A model generated the notes under the pieces. The model did not search any database and was not told the DNA's origin. It saw only the letters and a program-made list of their open reading frames with translations. The translations under genes and the position numbers were made by a program. 64,000 nucleotides of DNA from CAVSMC01 sp963798655. Its GTDB lineage: Bacteria; Pseudomonadota; Gammaproteobacteria; Burkholderiales; Casimicrobiaceae. The stretch is taken from positions 310,001 to 374,000 of the forward strand of contig CAWCUH010000012.1 of NCBI GenBank assembly GCA_963798655.1. The letters run 5' to 3'. Shown one piece after another: positions 35,425 to 44,231 of the stretch; position 1 is the first letter of the stretch, and each line of letters opens with the position of its first letter.

Positions 35425-36804
35425 TCATTGCAGCGGCTTCAGCTGCTCCAGCAGCGTCGGCACCAGCTCGCTCACCGTCGGGTGGATTCCCATCGCGCGC
35501 TGGATGAGCGTGTACGGCTTGTCGGCGTACATCACGTCGAGCAGCGAATGGATCACCTCGTCCCCCTCGATGCCGAGCAGCGCCGCGCCCAGAATGCGCT
35601 TGCTGTCGGCGTCGACCAGCACCTTCATGAATCCCGCCGTCTCGCCGCGCTCGCGCGCGCGGCCCACGCGCGCCATCGGATACGTCGCGATCAGCGCATT
35701 GCGCTTCGACTCGCGCACTTCGCGCTCGCTCATGCCGGCGCGACCGAGCGGCGGATCGATGAACAGCGCGTACGCCGGTATCCGGTCGGTGACGCGCCGC
35801 GACTCGCCGTCGAGCAGGTTCGCCGCCACGATCTCGTAGTCGTTGTACGCGGTGTGCGTGAACGCACCGCGGCCGTTCACGTCTCCGAGCGCGTAGACGC
35901 CTTCGGCGCTCGTGCGCAACTGGTCGTCGACGACGATGTAGCCGCGCTTGTCGAGGTCGATGCCGGCGCGCTCGCAGCCGAGCTTCTCGGTGTTCGGCGT
36001 GCGGCCGGTCGCGAACAGCAGGTGCGAGCCGCGGATCGCGCGCGGCTCCTGCTCGCAGTCGACGCCCGCGACGACGTCGCCGCCGTCGCGGCTTACCGAC
36101 AGGCATGTCGCGTTGACGCGCACGCCGACGCCTTCATTTTCGAGGATCGCTCGCACGGCGTCGGACACGTCGTCGTCCTCGCGCGCGACGAGCCGCGGCG
36201 CCATCTCGATCACCGTCACGTCGCAGCCGAAACGCCGGTACATCTGCGCGAACTCGAGACCGATGTAGCTCCCGCCGACGACGATCAGATGCCGCGGCAG
36301 CGAATCGACGTCCATCATCGAAATGTTCGTGAGGTGCGGCACTCGATCGGCGCCGGCGATCTTCGGCATCGCGGGCCGGCCGCCGACGTTGACGAAGACC
36401 AGCGGCGCCTCGAGCAGCGTGTCGTTCACGCGCACCTTGCGCGCTCCGTCGAAGCGTGCGTCGCCTCGGATGACCGTCACGTTCTTCGCGTTGCGCACCC
36501 AGCGCTCGACGCCTTCGGTCGACTTCTGCACGATGGCGTCCTTGCGCGCCTTCACTGCGCGCATGTCTACCGTGACGCCGCCGGGCACGACGACACCCCA
36601 TTGCGACGCGGTGCGCGCGACGTGCGCGGCGCGCGCGCTCGCGATCAGCGCCTTCGTCGGGATGCAGCCGTTGTTCACGCACGTGCCGCCGAAGCGGTCG
36701 CGCTCGATGATCGCGGTCTTGCGGCCGGCCGCCCCGAGCCGCACGGCGAGCGCGGGACCGGCTTGCCCGGTGCCGATGACGATCGCGTCGTACCGCTCGC
36801 TCAT
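35425..36804 (-). CDS. class I pyridine nucleotide-disulfide oxidoreductase
   Basis: 459 aa from the ATG at 36804, with GGAGGAGG upstream. FAD site GTGQAGPALAVRL, redox-active disulfide GGTCVNNGCIPTK (CX4C), NAD(P) site VVGGSYIGLEFAQMYRR, second FAD site GVYALGDVNG and the C-terminal dimer domain ending GIHPTVSELVPTLL. This C-terminus lacks the vicinal cysteines of mercuric reductases, and the gene is not near a 2-oxoacid dehydrogenase, so it is neither clear MerA nor clear Lpd. Its physiological disulfide substrate is unknown. Confidence 0.9.
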   Translation of the reverse strand: MSERYDAIVIGTGQAGPALAVRLGAAGRKTAIIERDRFGGTCVNNGCIPTKALIASARAAHVARTASQWGVVVPGGVTVDMRAVKARKDAIVQKSTEGVERWVRNAKNVTVIRGDARFDGARKVRVNDTLLEAPLVFVNVGGRPAMPKIAGADRVPHLTNISMMDVDSLPRHLIVVGGSYIGLEFAQMYRRFGCDVTVIEMAPRLVAREDDDVSDAVRAILENEGVGVRVNATCLSVSRDGGDVVAGVDCEQEPRAIRGSHLLFATGRTPNTEKLGCERAGIDLDKRGYIVVDDQLRTSAEGVYALGDVNGRGAFTHTAYNDYEIVAANLLDGESRRVTDRIPAYALFIDPPLGRAGMSEREVRESKRNALIATYPMARVGRARERGETAGFMKVLVDADSKRILGAALLGIEGDEVIHSLLDVMYADKPYTLIQRAMGIHPTVSELVPTLLEQLKPLQ

Positions 36805-36865
36805 CGCTGCCTCCTCCCGCGTCCGAGACGAGCGAGCGAGTGTACGCCCGATGCGCTCGTGCGAG

Positions 36866-38869
36866 TCATCGCGCGAGCATCGACTTGAGCTGCGCGAGCC
36901 GCTCGCGTCCGGCGTCCTTCGCGCGCGCCGCTTCGTCCGCCGGCAGCGGCTCGCCGGCCCATCGCAGATCGTCCTGCGCGAGCTCGGAGAGGAAGCGTGA
37001 AGGCTGGCCGTCGTGCCATTCGCCGGCACGCTTGCGCTTGCGGCAGAACGAAAGGTGCAGGCTTCGCTGCGCACGCGTGACGCCGACGTACATCAGCCGG
37101 CGCTCCTCGTCGACGTCGCCGGCGGCGACCGCCTCGCGATGCGGCAGGATGCCCTCCTCGAGCCCGACGAGGAAAACGTGCGCGAACTCGAGCCCCTTCG
37201 CCGCATGCAGCGTCGACAGACGCACCGCATCGGACTTCGAATCGTCCTGGCCGTCGAGCATCGTGAGGAGCGCGATGGTTTGTGCGAGCTCGATCAGCGT
37301 CTTCCGATCGGCCTCGCCCTTTTCACCCAGCCAGCGGACGAAGTCGCGCACGCTCTGCCAGCGCGTAACCGCCTGCTTGCGCTCGCACGTCTGTTGCAGG
37401 TAGTCCTCGTAGCCGATGTTCGCGACGAGCTCGTCGAGCAGACGGCCCGCCGGCTCGCGCGGCGCGCGAAATCTGACGTCGCTCACAAGCGTGCAGAACG
37501 CGTTCAGGATGTCACGCTGCCGCGCCGGCAGCACCGATTTCGCTTCGTCGGAAAACACGGCGGCGAAGAGGCTCTCCTGCCGCCGCGCGCCGATCGCGCC
37601 GAGCTTCTCGAGCGTCGTGCCGCCGATGCCGCGACGGGGCGTCGTCACCGCCCGAATGAACGCCGGATCGTCGTCGTCGTTCAGCACGAGACGCAGATAC
37701 GCGATCAGGTCCTTGATCTCGGTGCGCTCGAAATACGACTGCCCGCCGGAGATCGCGTACGCGACGTTCTGCTCGCGCAGCTTCTGCTCGAACGCCTTCG
37801 CCTGATGATTGCCGCGATAGAGGATCGCGTAGTCGGAAAGCCGCGATCGATGCTCGAACTTGTGTGCGAGCAGCCGGCGAACGACGCCTTCCGCCTCCGC
37901 CTCGTCGTCCGCCGCCGGCGTCACGCAAAGCGCGTCGCCGTGACCGAGCTCGCTCCACAACCGCTTTTCGAAGAGCTTCGGATTGTTCGCTATCAGCGCG
38001 TTCGCGCTTCTGAGGATTCGCACCGTCGAGCGATAGTTCTGCTCGAGCTTCACCACTTTCAATGCGGGATAGTCGCGCGGAAGCTGCGCCAGATTGTCGA
38101 CCGATGCGCCGCGCCAGCCGTAGATCGCCTGGTCGTCGTCGCCGACGGCAGTGAACATCCCGCGCTCGCCGACGAGCTCGCGCAGCAGCCGGTACTGCGC
38201 GGGATTGGTGTCCTGGTATTCGTCGACGAGCAGATACGCGCAGCGGGCACGCCACTTCGAAGCGGCGTCGGCGTCGCGCGCGAGCAGCGCGATCGGCAGC
38301 GCGATCAGGTCGTCGAAATCGACTGCCTGGTACGCGCGCAGCGTGTCGTCGTAGCGCAGGTACGCGCGCGCGGCGACCGCCTCGTCGTCGTCCTTCGCAC
38401 CGGCCGCCGCCGCAGCCGGAGTCACGAGCGCGTTCTTCCACTGGCTGATCTTCCACTGCGCCGCGCGGGCTCGCGCGCGATCGGTGGTCTGGATCAGCTC
38501 GGCGACGATCGGCTCGATGTCGTCGGGATCGAGAATCGAGAACGACGGCTTCAGCCCGACGGCTTTCGCGGCGCTGCGAACGATGCGCAGTCCGAGCGCG
38601 TGAAACGTCGAGATCGCGAGAGCGGCGCCGACATCGCGCTTGCCGCCGCGAGCGAGGAGCTCGCTCGCGCGATCGCGCATCTCGCGCGCCGCCTTGTTGG
38701 TGAACGTGATCGCGGCGATCGAATCGGGCGCGTGTCCGCGCTCGAGCAGATGCGCGATCTTCGCGGTGATAACGCGCGTCTTGCCGCTGCCTGCGCCGGC
38801 GAGCACGAGCAGCGGTCCGTCGACGTAGCGGACCGCCTCGCGCTGCGCGGCGTTCAGGGGAAACGACAT
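36866..38869 (-). CDS. rep: UvrD/Rep-family ATP-dependent DNA helicase
   Basis: 667 aa superfamily 1A helicase, closest in size and motifs to Rep. Walker A AGAGSGKT (about residue 25), motif Ia AITFTNKAAREM, motif II VDEYQDTN, motif III GDDDQAIYGWRGA, motif IV LEQNYRST, motif V TLHAAKGLEF and motif VI YVGVTRAQ. It unwinds 3'-5' and helps replication past obstacles. The ATG at 38869 is right at the conserved N-terminus (MSFPLNAAQREAV). It is divergent from apaH. Confidence 0.9.
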   Translation of the reverse strand: MSFPLNAAQREAVRYVDGPLLVLAGAGSGKTRVITAKIAHLLERGHAPDSIAAITFTNKAAREMRDRASELLARGGKRDVGAALAISTFHALGLRIVRSAAKAVGLKPSFSILDPDDIEPIVAELIQTTDRARARAAQWKISQWKNALVTPAAAAAGAKDDDEAVAARAYLRYDDTLRAYQAVDFDDLIALPIALLARDADAASKWRARCAYLLVDEYQDTNPAQYRLLRELVGERGMFTAVGDDDQAIYGWRGASVDNLAQLPRDYPALKVVKLEQNYRSTVRILRSANALIANNPKLFEKRLWSELGHGDALCVTPAADDEAEAEGVVRRLLAHKFEHRSRLSDYAILYRGNHQAKAFEQKLREQNVAYAISGGQSYFERTEIKDLIAYLRLVLNDDDDPAFIRAVTTPRRGIGGTTLEKLGAIGARRQESLFAAVFSDEAKSVLPARQRDILNAFCTLVSDVRFRAPREPAGRLLDELVANIGYEDYLQQTCERKQAVTRWQSVRDFVRWLGEKGEADRKTLIELAQTIALLTMLDGQDDSKSDAVRLSTLHAAKGLEFAHVFLVGLEEGILPHREAVAAGDVDEERRLMYVGVTRAQRSLHLSFCRKRKRAGEWHDGQPSRFLSELAQDDLRWAGEPLPADEAARAKDAGRERLAQLKSMLAR

Positions 38870-38957
38870 GGGAGAGCACCGCCGGCGGCGCGCGGCGCGC
38901 CTGCTAGAATCCGCGCCGATTGTACTTCGATTCCGCGCATCGGACGGCGACGACACG

Positions 38958-39785
38958 ATGAGTCTTTATGCGATCGGCGACATCCAGGGCTGCCATGCAG
39001 AGCTCTGCCAGATGCTCGACCTGATCGCGTTCTCGCCCGCCACCGACCGCTTGTGGCTCGTCGGTGATCTCGTCAACCGCGGGCCGGGATCGCTTGCGGT
39101 GATGCGCGAGGTGCGCAAGCTCGGCGACGCGGCGACGATCGTCATCGGCAACCATGATTTCCACCTGCTGACCGTCGCCGCCGGCCACGCGCGGATGCAC
39201 CGTGAGGACACGCTCGCGCCGGTGCTCGATGCACCCGATCGCGACGAGCTGCTCGCATGGGTTCGCGGATGGCCGCTCGTCGTCGTCGACGGCGAACGGC
39301 TGATGGTGCATGCGGGGCTGCTGCCGTCGTGGACACCGGCAACCGCGCTGATGCTGTCGGGCGAGGTGCAGGCGATGCTCGCAGGCGACCTCCACGATGC
39401 GTTCCTCGCGACGCTCTACGGCGACGAGCCGAGCGCGTGGCGCAGCGACCTCGAAGGCTTCGACCGCTTGCGCGCGATCGTCAACGCGTGCACGCGATTG
39501 CGCTTCTGCACGGCCGACGACCGGATGGAATTGCGCGAAAAGCGCGGGCCGCGGTTCACGCCGCCGGGTTTCAAGCCATGGTTCGCGCACGAAACGCGCG
39601 CATCGTCCAGCGTGAGCGTCGTCTGCGGTCACTGGTCGACGCTCGAGCTGATGCTCGCGCCGCGCGTGATGATGCTCGACTCGGGATGCCTGTGGGGCGG
39701 AGCGCTGACGGCGATCAGGCTCGATGACCGTCGGGTGTTCCAGGTTCCGTCGCGCCAGCCTTTGCAACCGAAGCCGCTGCGCTAG
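38958..39785 (+). CDS. apaH: symmetrical bis(5'-nucleosyl)-tetraphosphatase
   Basis: 275 aa. ApaH hydrolyses Ap4A to two ADP and can decap Np4-RNA. Phosphoesterase motifs: YAIGDIQGCHAEL, VGDLVNRGPGSL, IGNHDFHLL, MVHAGLLPSW and the C-terminal VCGHWSTLE. A TAGAAT -10 element is at 38905-38910. The last 71 bases overlap the convergent acyltransferase gene. Confidence 0.95.
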   Translation: MSLYAIGDIQGCHAELCQMLDLIAFSPATDRLWLVGDLVNRGPGSLAVMREVRKLGDAATIVIGNHDFHLLTVAAGHARMHREDTLAPVLDAPDRDELLAWVRGWPLVVVDGERLMVHAGLLPSWTPATALMLSGEVQAMLAGDLHDAFLATLYGDEPSAWRSDLEGFDRLRAIVNACTRLRFCTADDRMELREKRGPRFTPPGFKPWFAHETRASSSVSVVCGHWSTLELMLAPRVMMLDSGCLWGGALTAIRLDDRRVFQVPSRQPLQPKPLR

Positions 39786-40554
39786 CGTTCGCGGCGACGA
39801 GCGCGCGGATCGCGTCCTCGGCTGCGCGCGCGACCTGGCGCCGGTGAACGCCGCGCGCCGGCACAACGGGCGCGACGTGCAGCTCGACCACGATCGCGCG
39901 CGCGCTCACTACGCGCCAGAACGACGTCGGAAACGACGTGTCGCCGACGTAGCCCGGCGCGTCGGTATGCTCGCCGTCCGGCGTGCGATAGCGGATCGCG
40001 ACGGGTTGCACGTGACCTTGCGCGTCGACGATCGGCTGCAGCAGCGACCCGTGGAACGGCAGGACTTCGCGGCCGTCGGTCGTCGTGCCCTCGGGGAAGA
40101 CGGCGATCAGGTCGCCGCGCGCGAGCGCTTCGGCGGCGTGGCGGTTGATCTTGTGCGCGTCGCGCCGGCGCGTGCGATCGATGAACAGCGTTCCGACGCT
40201 CGCGATCAGACGGCCCACGAGCGGCCAGCGCGCGAGCTCCGCTTTGGCGATGAAGCGCGCCGGCCGCAGCGTGTTCAGCACGAAGATGTCGAGCCACGAA
40301 ATGTGGTTCGCCACGATGATGACGTTGCCGTCGAGCGCCGGCGCCGCCGCGCCGTGCAGCCGCGCCTCGACGCGCAGCATGCGCAGCAGCCGCTCGCTCC
40401 AGCGACGGACCAGCGCCTCGCGCGAGCGCGTTTCGAGCCACGGAAAGACCAGCGCCGTCGTCGCGAGCCCTTCGGCGAGGTGCAGCGAGACGCGTACCGA
40501 GCGATAGACGCGAAGCGGCAGTGGCGCCGGGCGCCGATGGGCGTCCGCCGCCAC
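39715..40554 (-). CDS. 1-acyl-sn-glycerol-3-phosphate acyltransferase family
   Basis: 279 aa PlsC-type acyltransferase of phospholipid synthesis, from a GTG at 40554. It has an N-terminal membrane segment, the catalytic NHISWLD (HX4D, about residue 83), FIDRTRR, and the substrate motif FPEGTTTDG (about 154). An Ala-rich C-terminal tail (about 250-279) is encoded by the region that overlaps apaH. Other acyl acceptors, such as ornithine lipids, are possible for paralogues. Confidence 0.88.
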   Translation of the reverse strand: MAADAHRRPAPLPLRVYRSVRVSLHLAEGLATTALVFPWLETRSREALVRRWSERLLRMLRVEARLHGAAAPALDGNVIIVANHISWLDIFVLNTLRPARFIAKAELARWPLVGRLIASVGTLFIDRTRRRDAHKINRHAAEALARGDLIAVFPEGTTTDGREVLPFHGSLLQPIVDAQGHVQPVAIRYRTPDGEHTDAPGYVGDTSFPTSFWRVVSARAIVVELHVAPVVPARGVHRRQVARAAEDAIRALVAANASAAASVAKAGATEPGTPDGHRA

Positions 40555-40562
40555 GGCTACGA

Positions 40563-41036
40563 TCAGTGCGTGACGCGGGTCGTGCGGCCGTCGGACAGGA
40601 TGCGCACGCGATCGCCGGGACGGAATTGCTCGCCCGCGTCCTGCACGAGCGCGATCGTGCGCCCGGAATCGAGTCGCGCGGTGATCTCCACGCCGGTGCC
40701 GCGATTGACGTCGTGCTCGGCGGCGTTGCCGATCAGTCCGCCGATCAACGCACCGGCGATCGCACCGGCGGCGTTGGCGCTCGAGCTGCCGCCGATCTGG
40801 CTGCCGCCAATGCCGCCGATCACGGCGCCGGTGACCGCGCCAGCACCCGTCGTCGGGCCCTGCAGGTTGACGGGTCGAACCGTTTCGACGACGCCCATCT
40901 CGACCGATTGCGGGCGATACGCCTGGTAACCGTAGTACGTCGGTCCGTAGTTGGGTGGCGGCGCGCAGGCGCCGACGAGTACCGCGGCGCCGATCGCGGC
41001 CAGCGACGGCCGCAGGATTGCGAAGGGACGCTTCAT
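40563..41036 (-). CDS. SlyB/glycine-zipper outer-membrane lipoprotein
   Basis: 157 aa from the ATG at 41036, with GAGG five bases upstream. The signal ends in a lipobox (LVGACAPP). The mature protein has a Tyr-rich start, a glycine-zipper hairpin (GAVTGAVIGGIGGSQIGG, then AIAGALIGGLIGNAAE) at about 65-108, and a C-terminal small beta domain (GVEITARLDSGRTIALVQDA...GDRVRILS). This is the SlyB/Pal-cross-reacting family, outer-membrane lipoproteins involved in envelope integrity. It lies seven bases after the PfkB kinase stop on the same strand. Confidence 0.9.
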   Translation of the reverse strand: MKRPFAILRPSLAAIGAAVLVGACAPPPNYGPTYYGYQAYRPQSVEMGVVETVRPVNLQGPTTGAGAVTGAVIGGIGGSQIGGSSSANAAGAIAGALIGGLIGNAAEHDVNRGTGVEITARLDSGRTIALVQDAGEQFRPGDRVRILSDGRTTRVTH

Positions 41037-41043
41037 GCTTGCC

Positions 41044-41988
41044 TCACCAGGGATGCTTGCCGAATGCGTCGTAGTATAACGTCCCGATTTCGTCCCGGTT
41101 GACGCTGTGGTTCTGTCCACCGCGCGACGCGATCTTGAGCGCGCCCATCACCGACGCGAGGCGGCCGGTGCGCTCCCATTCCCACTTGTGAGCGATGCCG
41201 TACAGCAGCCCGGCGCGATACGCGTCGCCGCAGCCGGTCGGGTCGACCAGCGCCGCCGGGCGCGCCGTTGGAACGCTCAGCGTGTCGCCGCCCGCATGGA
41301 TGCGCGATCCTTCGGCGCCCAGCGTGACGACCATCGCGTCGACGCGCGCGGCGATCTCCTTTTCGCTCATGCCGGTGCGCTCGGACAACAGCTTCGCTTC
41401 GTAGTCGTTGACGGCGAGATAGTTCGCCGCGTCGATCATCTGCACGAGCTCGTCGCCCGAGAACAGCGGCAAGCCCTGACCGGGGTCGAACACGAAAGGG
41501 ATTTTCGCCGCGGCGAACTGCTCGACGTGCGCGCGCATGCCGTCCTTGCCGTCGGGCGCGACGATGCCGAGCGCGATGCCCTCGACGTCGCCGACGCGAT
41601 TGTCGTGCGAGCGGTTCATCGCGCCCGGATGGAACGCCGTGATCTGGTTGTCGTCGAGGTCGGTGATGATGAACGCCTGCGCGGTGTACGTACCCGCAAC
41701 GGTGCGCACGCCGTCCGGCGCGATCGCGAGCTTCTCGAAGCGCTCGCAGTACGGCGCGCCGTCGTCGCCCAGCGTCGCCATGACCACCGGCTGCCCGCCA
41801 AGCCCCTTGAGGCTGTACGCGATATTGCCGGCGCAGCCGCCCCATTCGCGGCGCATCTCTCCGATCTGGAACGACACCGACAGCATGTGAACCTGGTCGG
41901 GCAGGATATGCCGCGCGAAGCGGTCCGGGAACACCATGATCGTGTCGTACGCGAGCGAGCCGCAGATCAGCGTGCGCGGGGCGTTCAT
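41044..41988 (-). CDS. PfkB-family carbohydrate kinase
   Basis: 314 aa ribokinase-fold kinase (adenosine/ribokinase type). It begins MNAPRTLICGSLAYDTIMVF, with EWGGCAGNIAYSLKGLGG for substrate binding and the C-terminal signature DPTGCGDAYRAGLL, where the Asp is the catalytic base. Betaproteobacterial members in this position are usually annotated as carbohydrate or adenosine kinase; the substrate cannot be decided. The start is set at 41988, because the upstream in-frame codons come from a repeat. Confidence 0.88.
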   Translation of the reverse strand: MNAPRTLICGSLAYDTIMVFPDRFARHILPDQVHMLSVSFQIGEMRREWGGCAGNIAYSLKGLGGQPVVMATLGDDGAPYCERFEKLAIAPDGVRTVAGTYTAQAFIITDLDDNQITAFHPGAMNRSHDNRVGDVEGIALGIVAPDGKDGMRAHVEQFAAAKIPFVFDPGQGLPLFSGDELVQMIDAANYLAVNDYEAKLLSERTGMSEKEIAARVDAMVVTLGAEGSRIHAGGDTLSVPTARPAALVDPTGCGDAYRAGLLYGIAHKWEWERTGRLASVMGALKIASRGGQNHSVNRDEIGTLYYDAFGKHPW

Positions 41989-42055
41989 GCGGAAGTCCTG
42001 GCGGGCGTGCGGCGCGGGCGCCGCGAAGGCGCGAAGCTTAGCAAACACCCGACCC

Positions 42056-42132
42056 GTCATTCCCGCGAATACGGGAATCAAGTGTCGTTCGCTGAAGACT
42101 CGCCGGGTCCCCGCCTCCGCGGGGACGGCGAC
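42056..42132. repeat. CGTCATTCCCGCG-type dispersed palindromic repeat
   Basis: Two hairpins: ATTCCCGCGAATACGGGAAT (42059-42078) and GTCCCCGCCTCCGCGGGGAC (42107-42126). This paired unit, starting GTCATTCCCGCG and ending in a GTCCCCGC/GCGGGGAC hairpin, is a common dispersed element in proteobacterial genomes. It fills the gap between the PfkB gene and the response regulator and could terminate the latter. Confidence 0.85.
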
Positions 42133-42135
42133 CTG

Positions 42136-42936
42136 TCACGCCGTCGCTTCGCGTCCCGCCGTTTCGCGCGCGGTCGTCTCGCGTCCGAGCTCGCGCACGA
42201 CCGACTGCTGGCGCCGCGACACCGGCAGCGTTTCGGGAACGTCTTTCAGCAGCACTTCCCAGTGCGCGTCGCCTTCGTTGCCGACTCGGCGCTCGAAGCC
42301 GCGAATCGCGTCGCGCGCGACGATGCAGTTGCGATGCACGCGGACGAAGCGCGCACCGAACTCCTCCTCGAGCTTCGTCAGCGACTCCTCGAGCAGGAAC
42401 TCGCGCGTCGCCGTGCGGATCGTGATGTACTTGAGCTCGGCCTTGAGATAGACGATGTCGGCGATCGGCACCAGCACCACCCGCGACCTCTCGGTGACCG
42501 ACAGGAAGCGGCGCGCGTTCGCGGGCAGCGCCTCGAGGCGCGTCACCGACAGCGGCTTCAGCCGCGGCACCTTCTGCAGCGCCGCGAGCAGCCGCTGGAC
42601 GCGCACCGGCTTCATCAGGTAATCGACGGCGTTCAGCTCGAACGCCTGCAGCGCATGCTCGTGGAACGCCGTCGTGAAGATCAGCACCGGCGGTTGCGCG
42701 AGCTTCAGCAGGTGGCGCGCGAGCTCGATGCCGTCCATGTCCGGCATGTGGATGTCGGTCAGCACGAGATCGGCCGGCACGGCGGCGAGCAGCTCCATCG
42801 CCTCGCGGCCGCTGCCGGCCTCGCCGACGATCGTGAGCGGCAGCGCCGTGGCGCAGTCGTCGAGCAGCTCGCGGAGCCGGCGGCGGGCGGGCGCCTCGTC
42901 ATCGACGATCAGCAATCGCAACGGTGCGTCAACCAC
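42136..42936 (-). CDS. LytTR response regulator (AlgR-type)
   Basis: 266 aa from a GTG at 42936, preceded by GGAGG at six bases. The receiver domain (1-120) has LLIVDDEAPARRRL, the phosphoacceptor Asp in VLTDIHMPDMDG and the conserved Lys in DYLMKPVR. A LytTR DNA-binding domain follows (about 150-255: VVLVPIADIVYLKAELKYITI, then RFVRVHRNCIVARDAIRGF). The gene overlaps the sensor kinase gene by eight bases. In relatives this pair lies divergent from argH, as here. Confidence 0.92.
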   Translation of the reverse strand: MVDAPLRLLIVDDEAPARRRLRELLDDCATALPLTIVGEAGSGREAMELLAAVPADLVLTDIHMPDMDGIELARHLLKLAQPPVLIFTTAFHEHALQAFELNAVDYLMKPVRVQRLLAALQKVPRLKPLSVTRLEALPANARRFLSVTERSRVVLVPIADIVYLKAELKYITIRTATREFLLEESLTKLEEEFGARFVRVHRNCIVARDAIRGFERRVGNEGDAHWEVLLKDVPETLPVSRRQQSVVRELGRETTARETAGREATA

Positions 42937-44074
42937 GGGAAGCCTCCGGTTTCGGTGTCGCGATCGCGGGGACCGCTGCTGCGACGCGTTGCGCGCGGTC
43001 GCGTGAATCGCGTTCATGCGCAGCGGACGACTGCGCCTGCGTCGGCCGCTGCTGGGTATGCGTGCTGGTGCGATACGGCATGCGCAGATGAACCTCGTAT
43101 GCGTCGGCCTTCACGCGCGACTCGAGCGCGCCCTCGGTGTCGAAATGCAGCTTCAGCCGCTCGCGCACGTTCGCCATCGCCATCTTGTTTCCGCCATGGT
43201 GGCGGCCGCCGTCGACGCGGTACGGGTTGCGCAGCAACGCGTGCACGTCGCCGCCCTTGTAGAAGATGTTGATCGACACCACGCCGGGCTCGCTCGACGG
43301 CTCGATGCCGTGATAGACGGCGTTCTCGAGCAAAGGCTGCAGCACGAGCGGAGGTACCAGCGCATCGCCGGGCATGCTTTGCAGGTGCCACTCGACGCGC
43401 AGGCGGTCGCCGAGGCGCAGCTTCTCGAGCTCGAGATACTGGCGGCACAGCTCGACCTCGTCGGCGAGCGGCGCGAGGTCGCGGTTGTCGCGCATCAGCA
43501 CGCGGAACAGGTCCGCCATGTCCTGCAGCGCCACTTCGGCGCGCGCAGGTTCCGCGCGCAGCAGCGACAGAATCGCGTTGATGCTGTTGAACAGGAAGTG
43601 CGGGCGGATCCTTGCCTGCAGCGCCTGCAGCCTCGCCTCGACGATCGCCGGCGACAGCGCTTTGGCGAGCAGCCGGAAGTAATAGAGCAGCGCGACGGTC
43701 GCGACCAGCGTGACGAGCAGCTCGCGCAGCAGCGCCTTCCCGGGCTGCGCGACGTACGCGCTCGCGAGGAAATGCACGAGCATCGCGCAGGCGACGCCGA
43801 TCGCCGCGACGATCCACGCGCCGTTGCCGTACGGCTGCTTGGCGAGCCATGGACCGAGCGCGTACAGCAGCGCGAGCTCCACGACGAGCTGCGGCTCGAC
43901 CGTCGAGATGACGTCGAGCCAGTTCGCCGACCACATCGCGCCCGAACCGGCATAGGCGAGCGCGGCGAGCGCGGAGAAGCCGTTGACGGCGAGAACGATG
44001 CGCAGCACCGTGCCGAGGTTGCGGAAGTCCGGAAGCGCCGGCGCTGTCGATTTTTGTCTTATAATCCGAGCCAT
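42929..44074 (-). CDS. LytS/AlgZ-type sensor histidine kinase
   Basis: 381 aa from the ATG at 44074; a TTG at 44092 is an alternative. Four hydrophobic segments in the first 140 residues are followed by a short helix and the His_kinase domain. The phosphorylated histidine is in RIRPHFLFNSINAILSLL, the N-box is LVLQPLLENAVYHG, and the G-box region is weak (GGNKMAMANVRERL). It partners the adjacent LytTR regulator. Confidence 0.92.
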   Translation of the reverse strand: MARIIRQKSTAPALPDFRNLGTVLRIVLAVNGFSALAALAYAGSGAMWSANWLDVISTVEPQLVVELALLYALGPWLAKQPYGNGAWIVAAIGVACAMLVHFLASAYVAQPGKALLRELLVTLVATVALLYYFRLLAKALSPAIVEARLQALQARIRPHFLFNSINAILSLLRAEPARAEVALQDMADLFRVLMRDNRDLAPLADEVELCRQYLELEKLRLGDRLRVEWHLQSMPGDALVPPLVLQPLLENAVYHGIEPSSEPGVVSINIFYKGGDVHALLRNPYRVDGGRHHGGNKMAMANVRERLKLHFDTEGALESRVKADAYEVHLRMPYRTSTHTQQRPTQAQSSAAHERDSRDRAQRVAAAVPAIATPKPEASRG

Positions 44075-44231
44075 ACGAAAGGCTTGATGCAAGCTTCATG
44101 CCGACGTCCTAAACGGCGGCCCGGGTACGGCAATGCGCGCGGCGCCGGTATTGTCGGCAACGTTCCCTGACCAGGCAAGTCGGCAGCGAAAAGCTGCTGC
44201 GCCAAGGACTTCCGAGCTCGCGTCCGATCCG

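Noticed and set aside
35425..36804. Mercuric reductase
   Set aside because: The C-terminal paired cysteines are absent and no mer genes are nearby.
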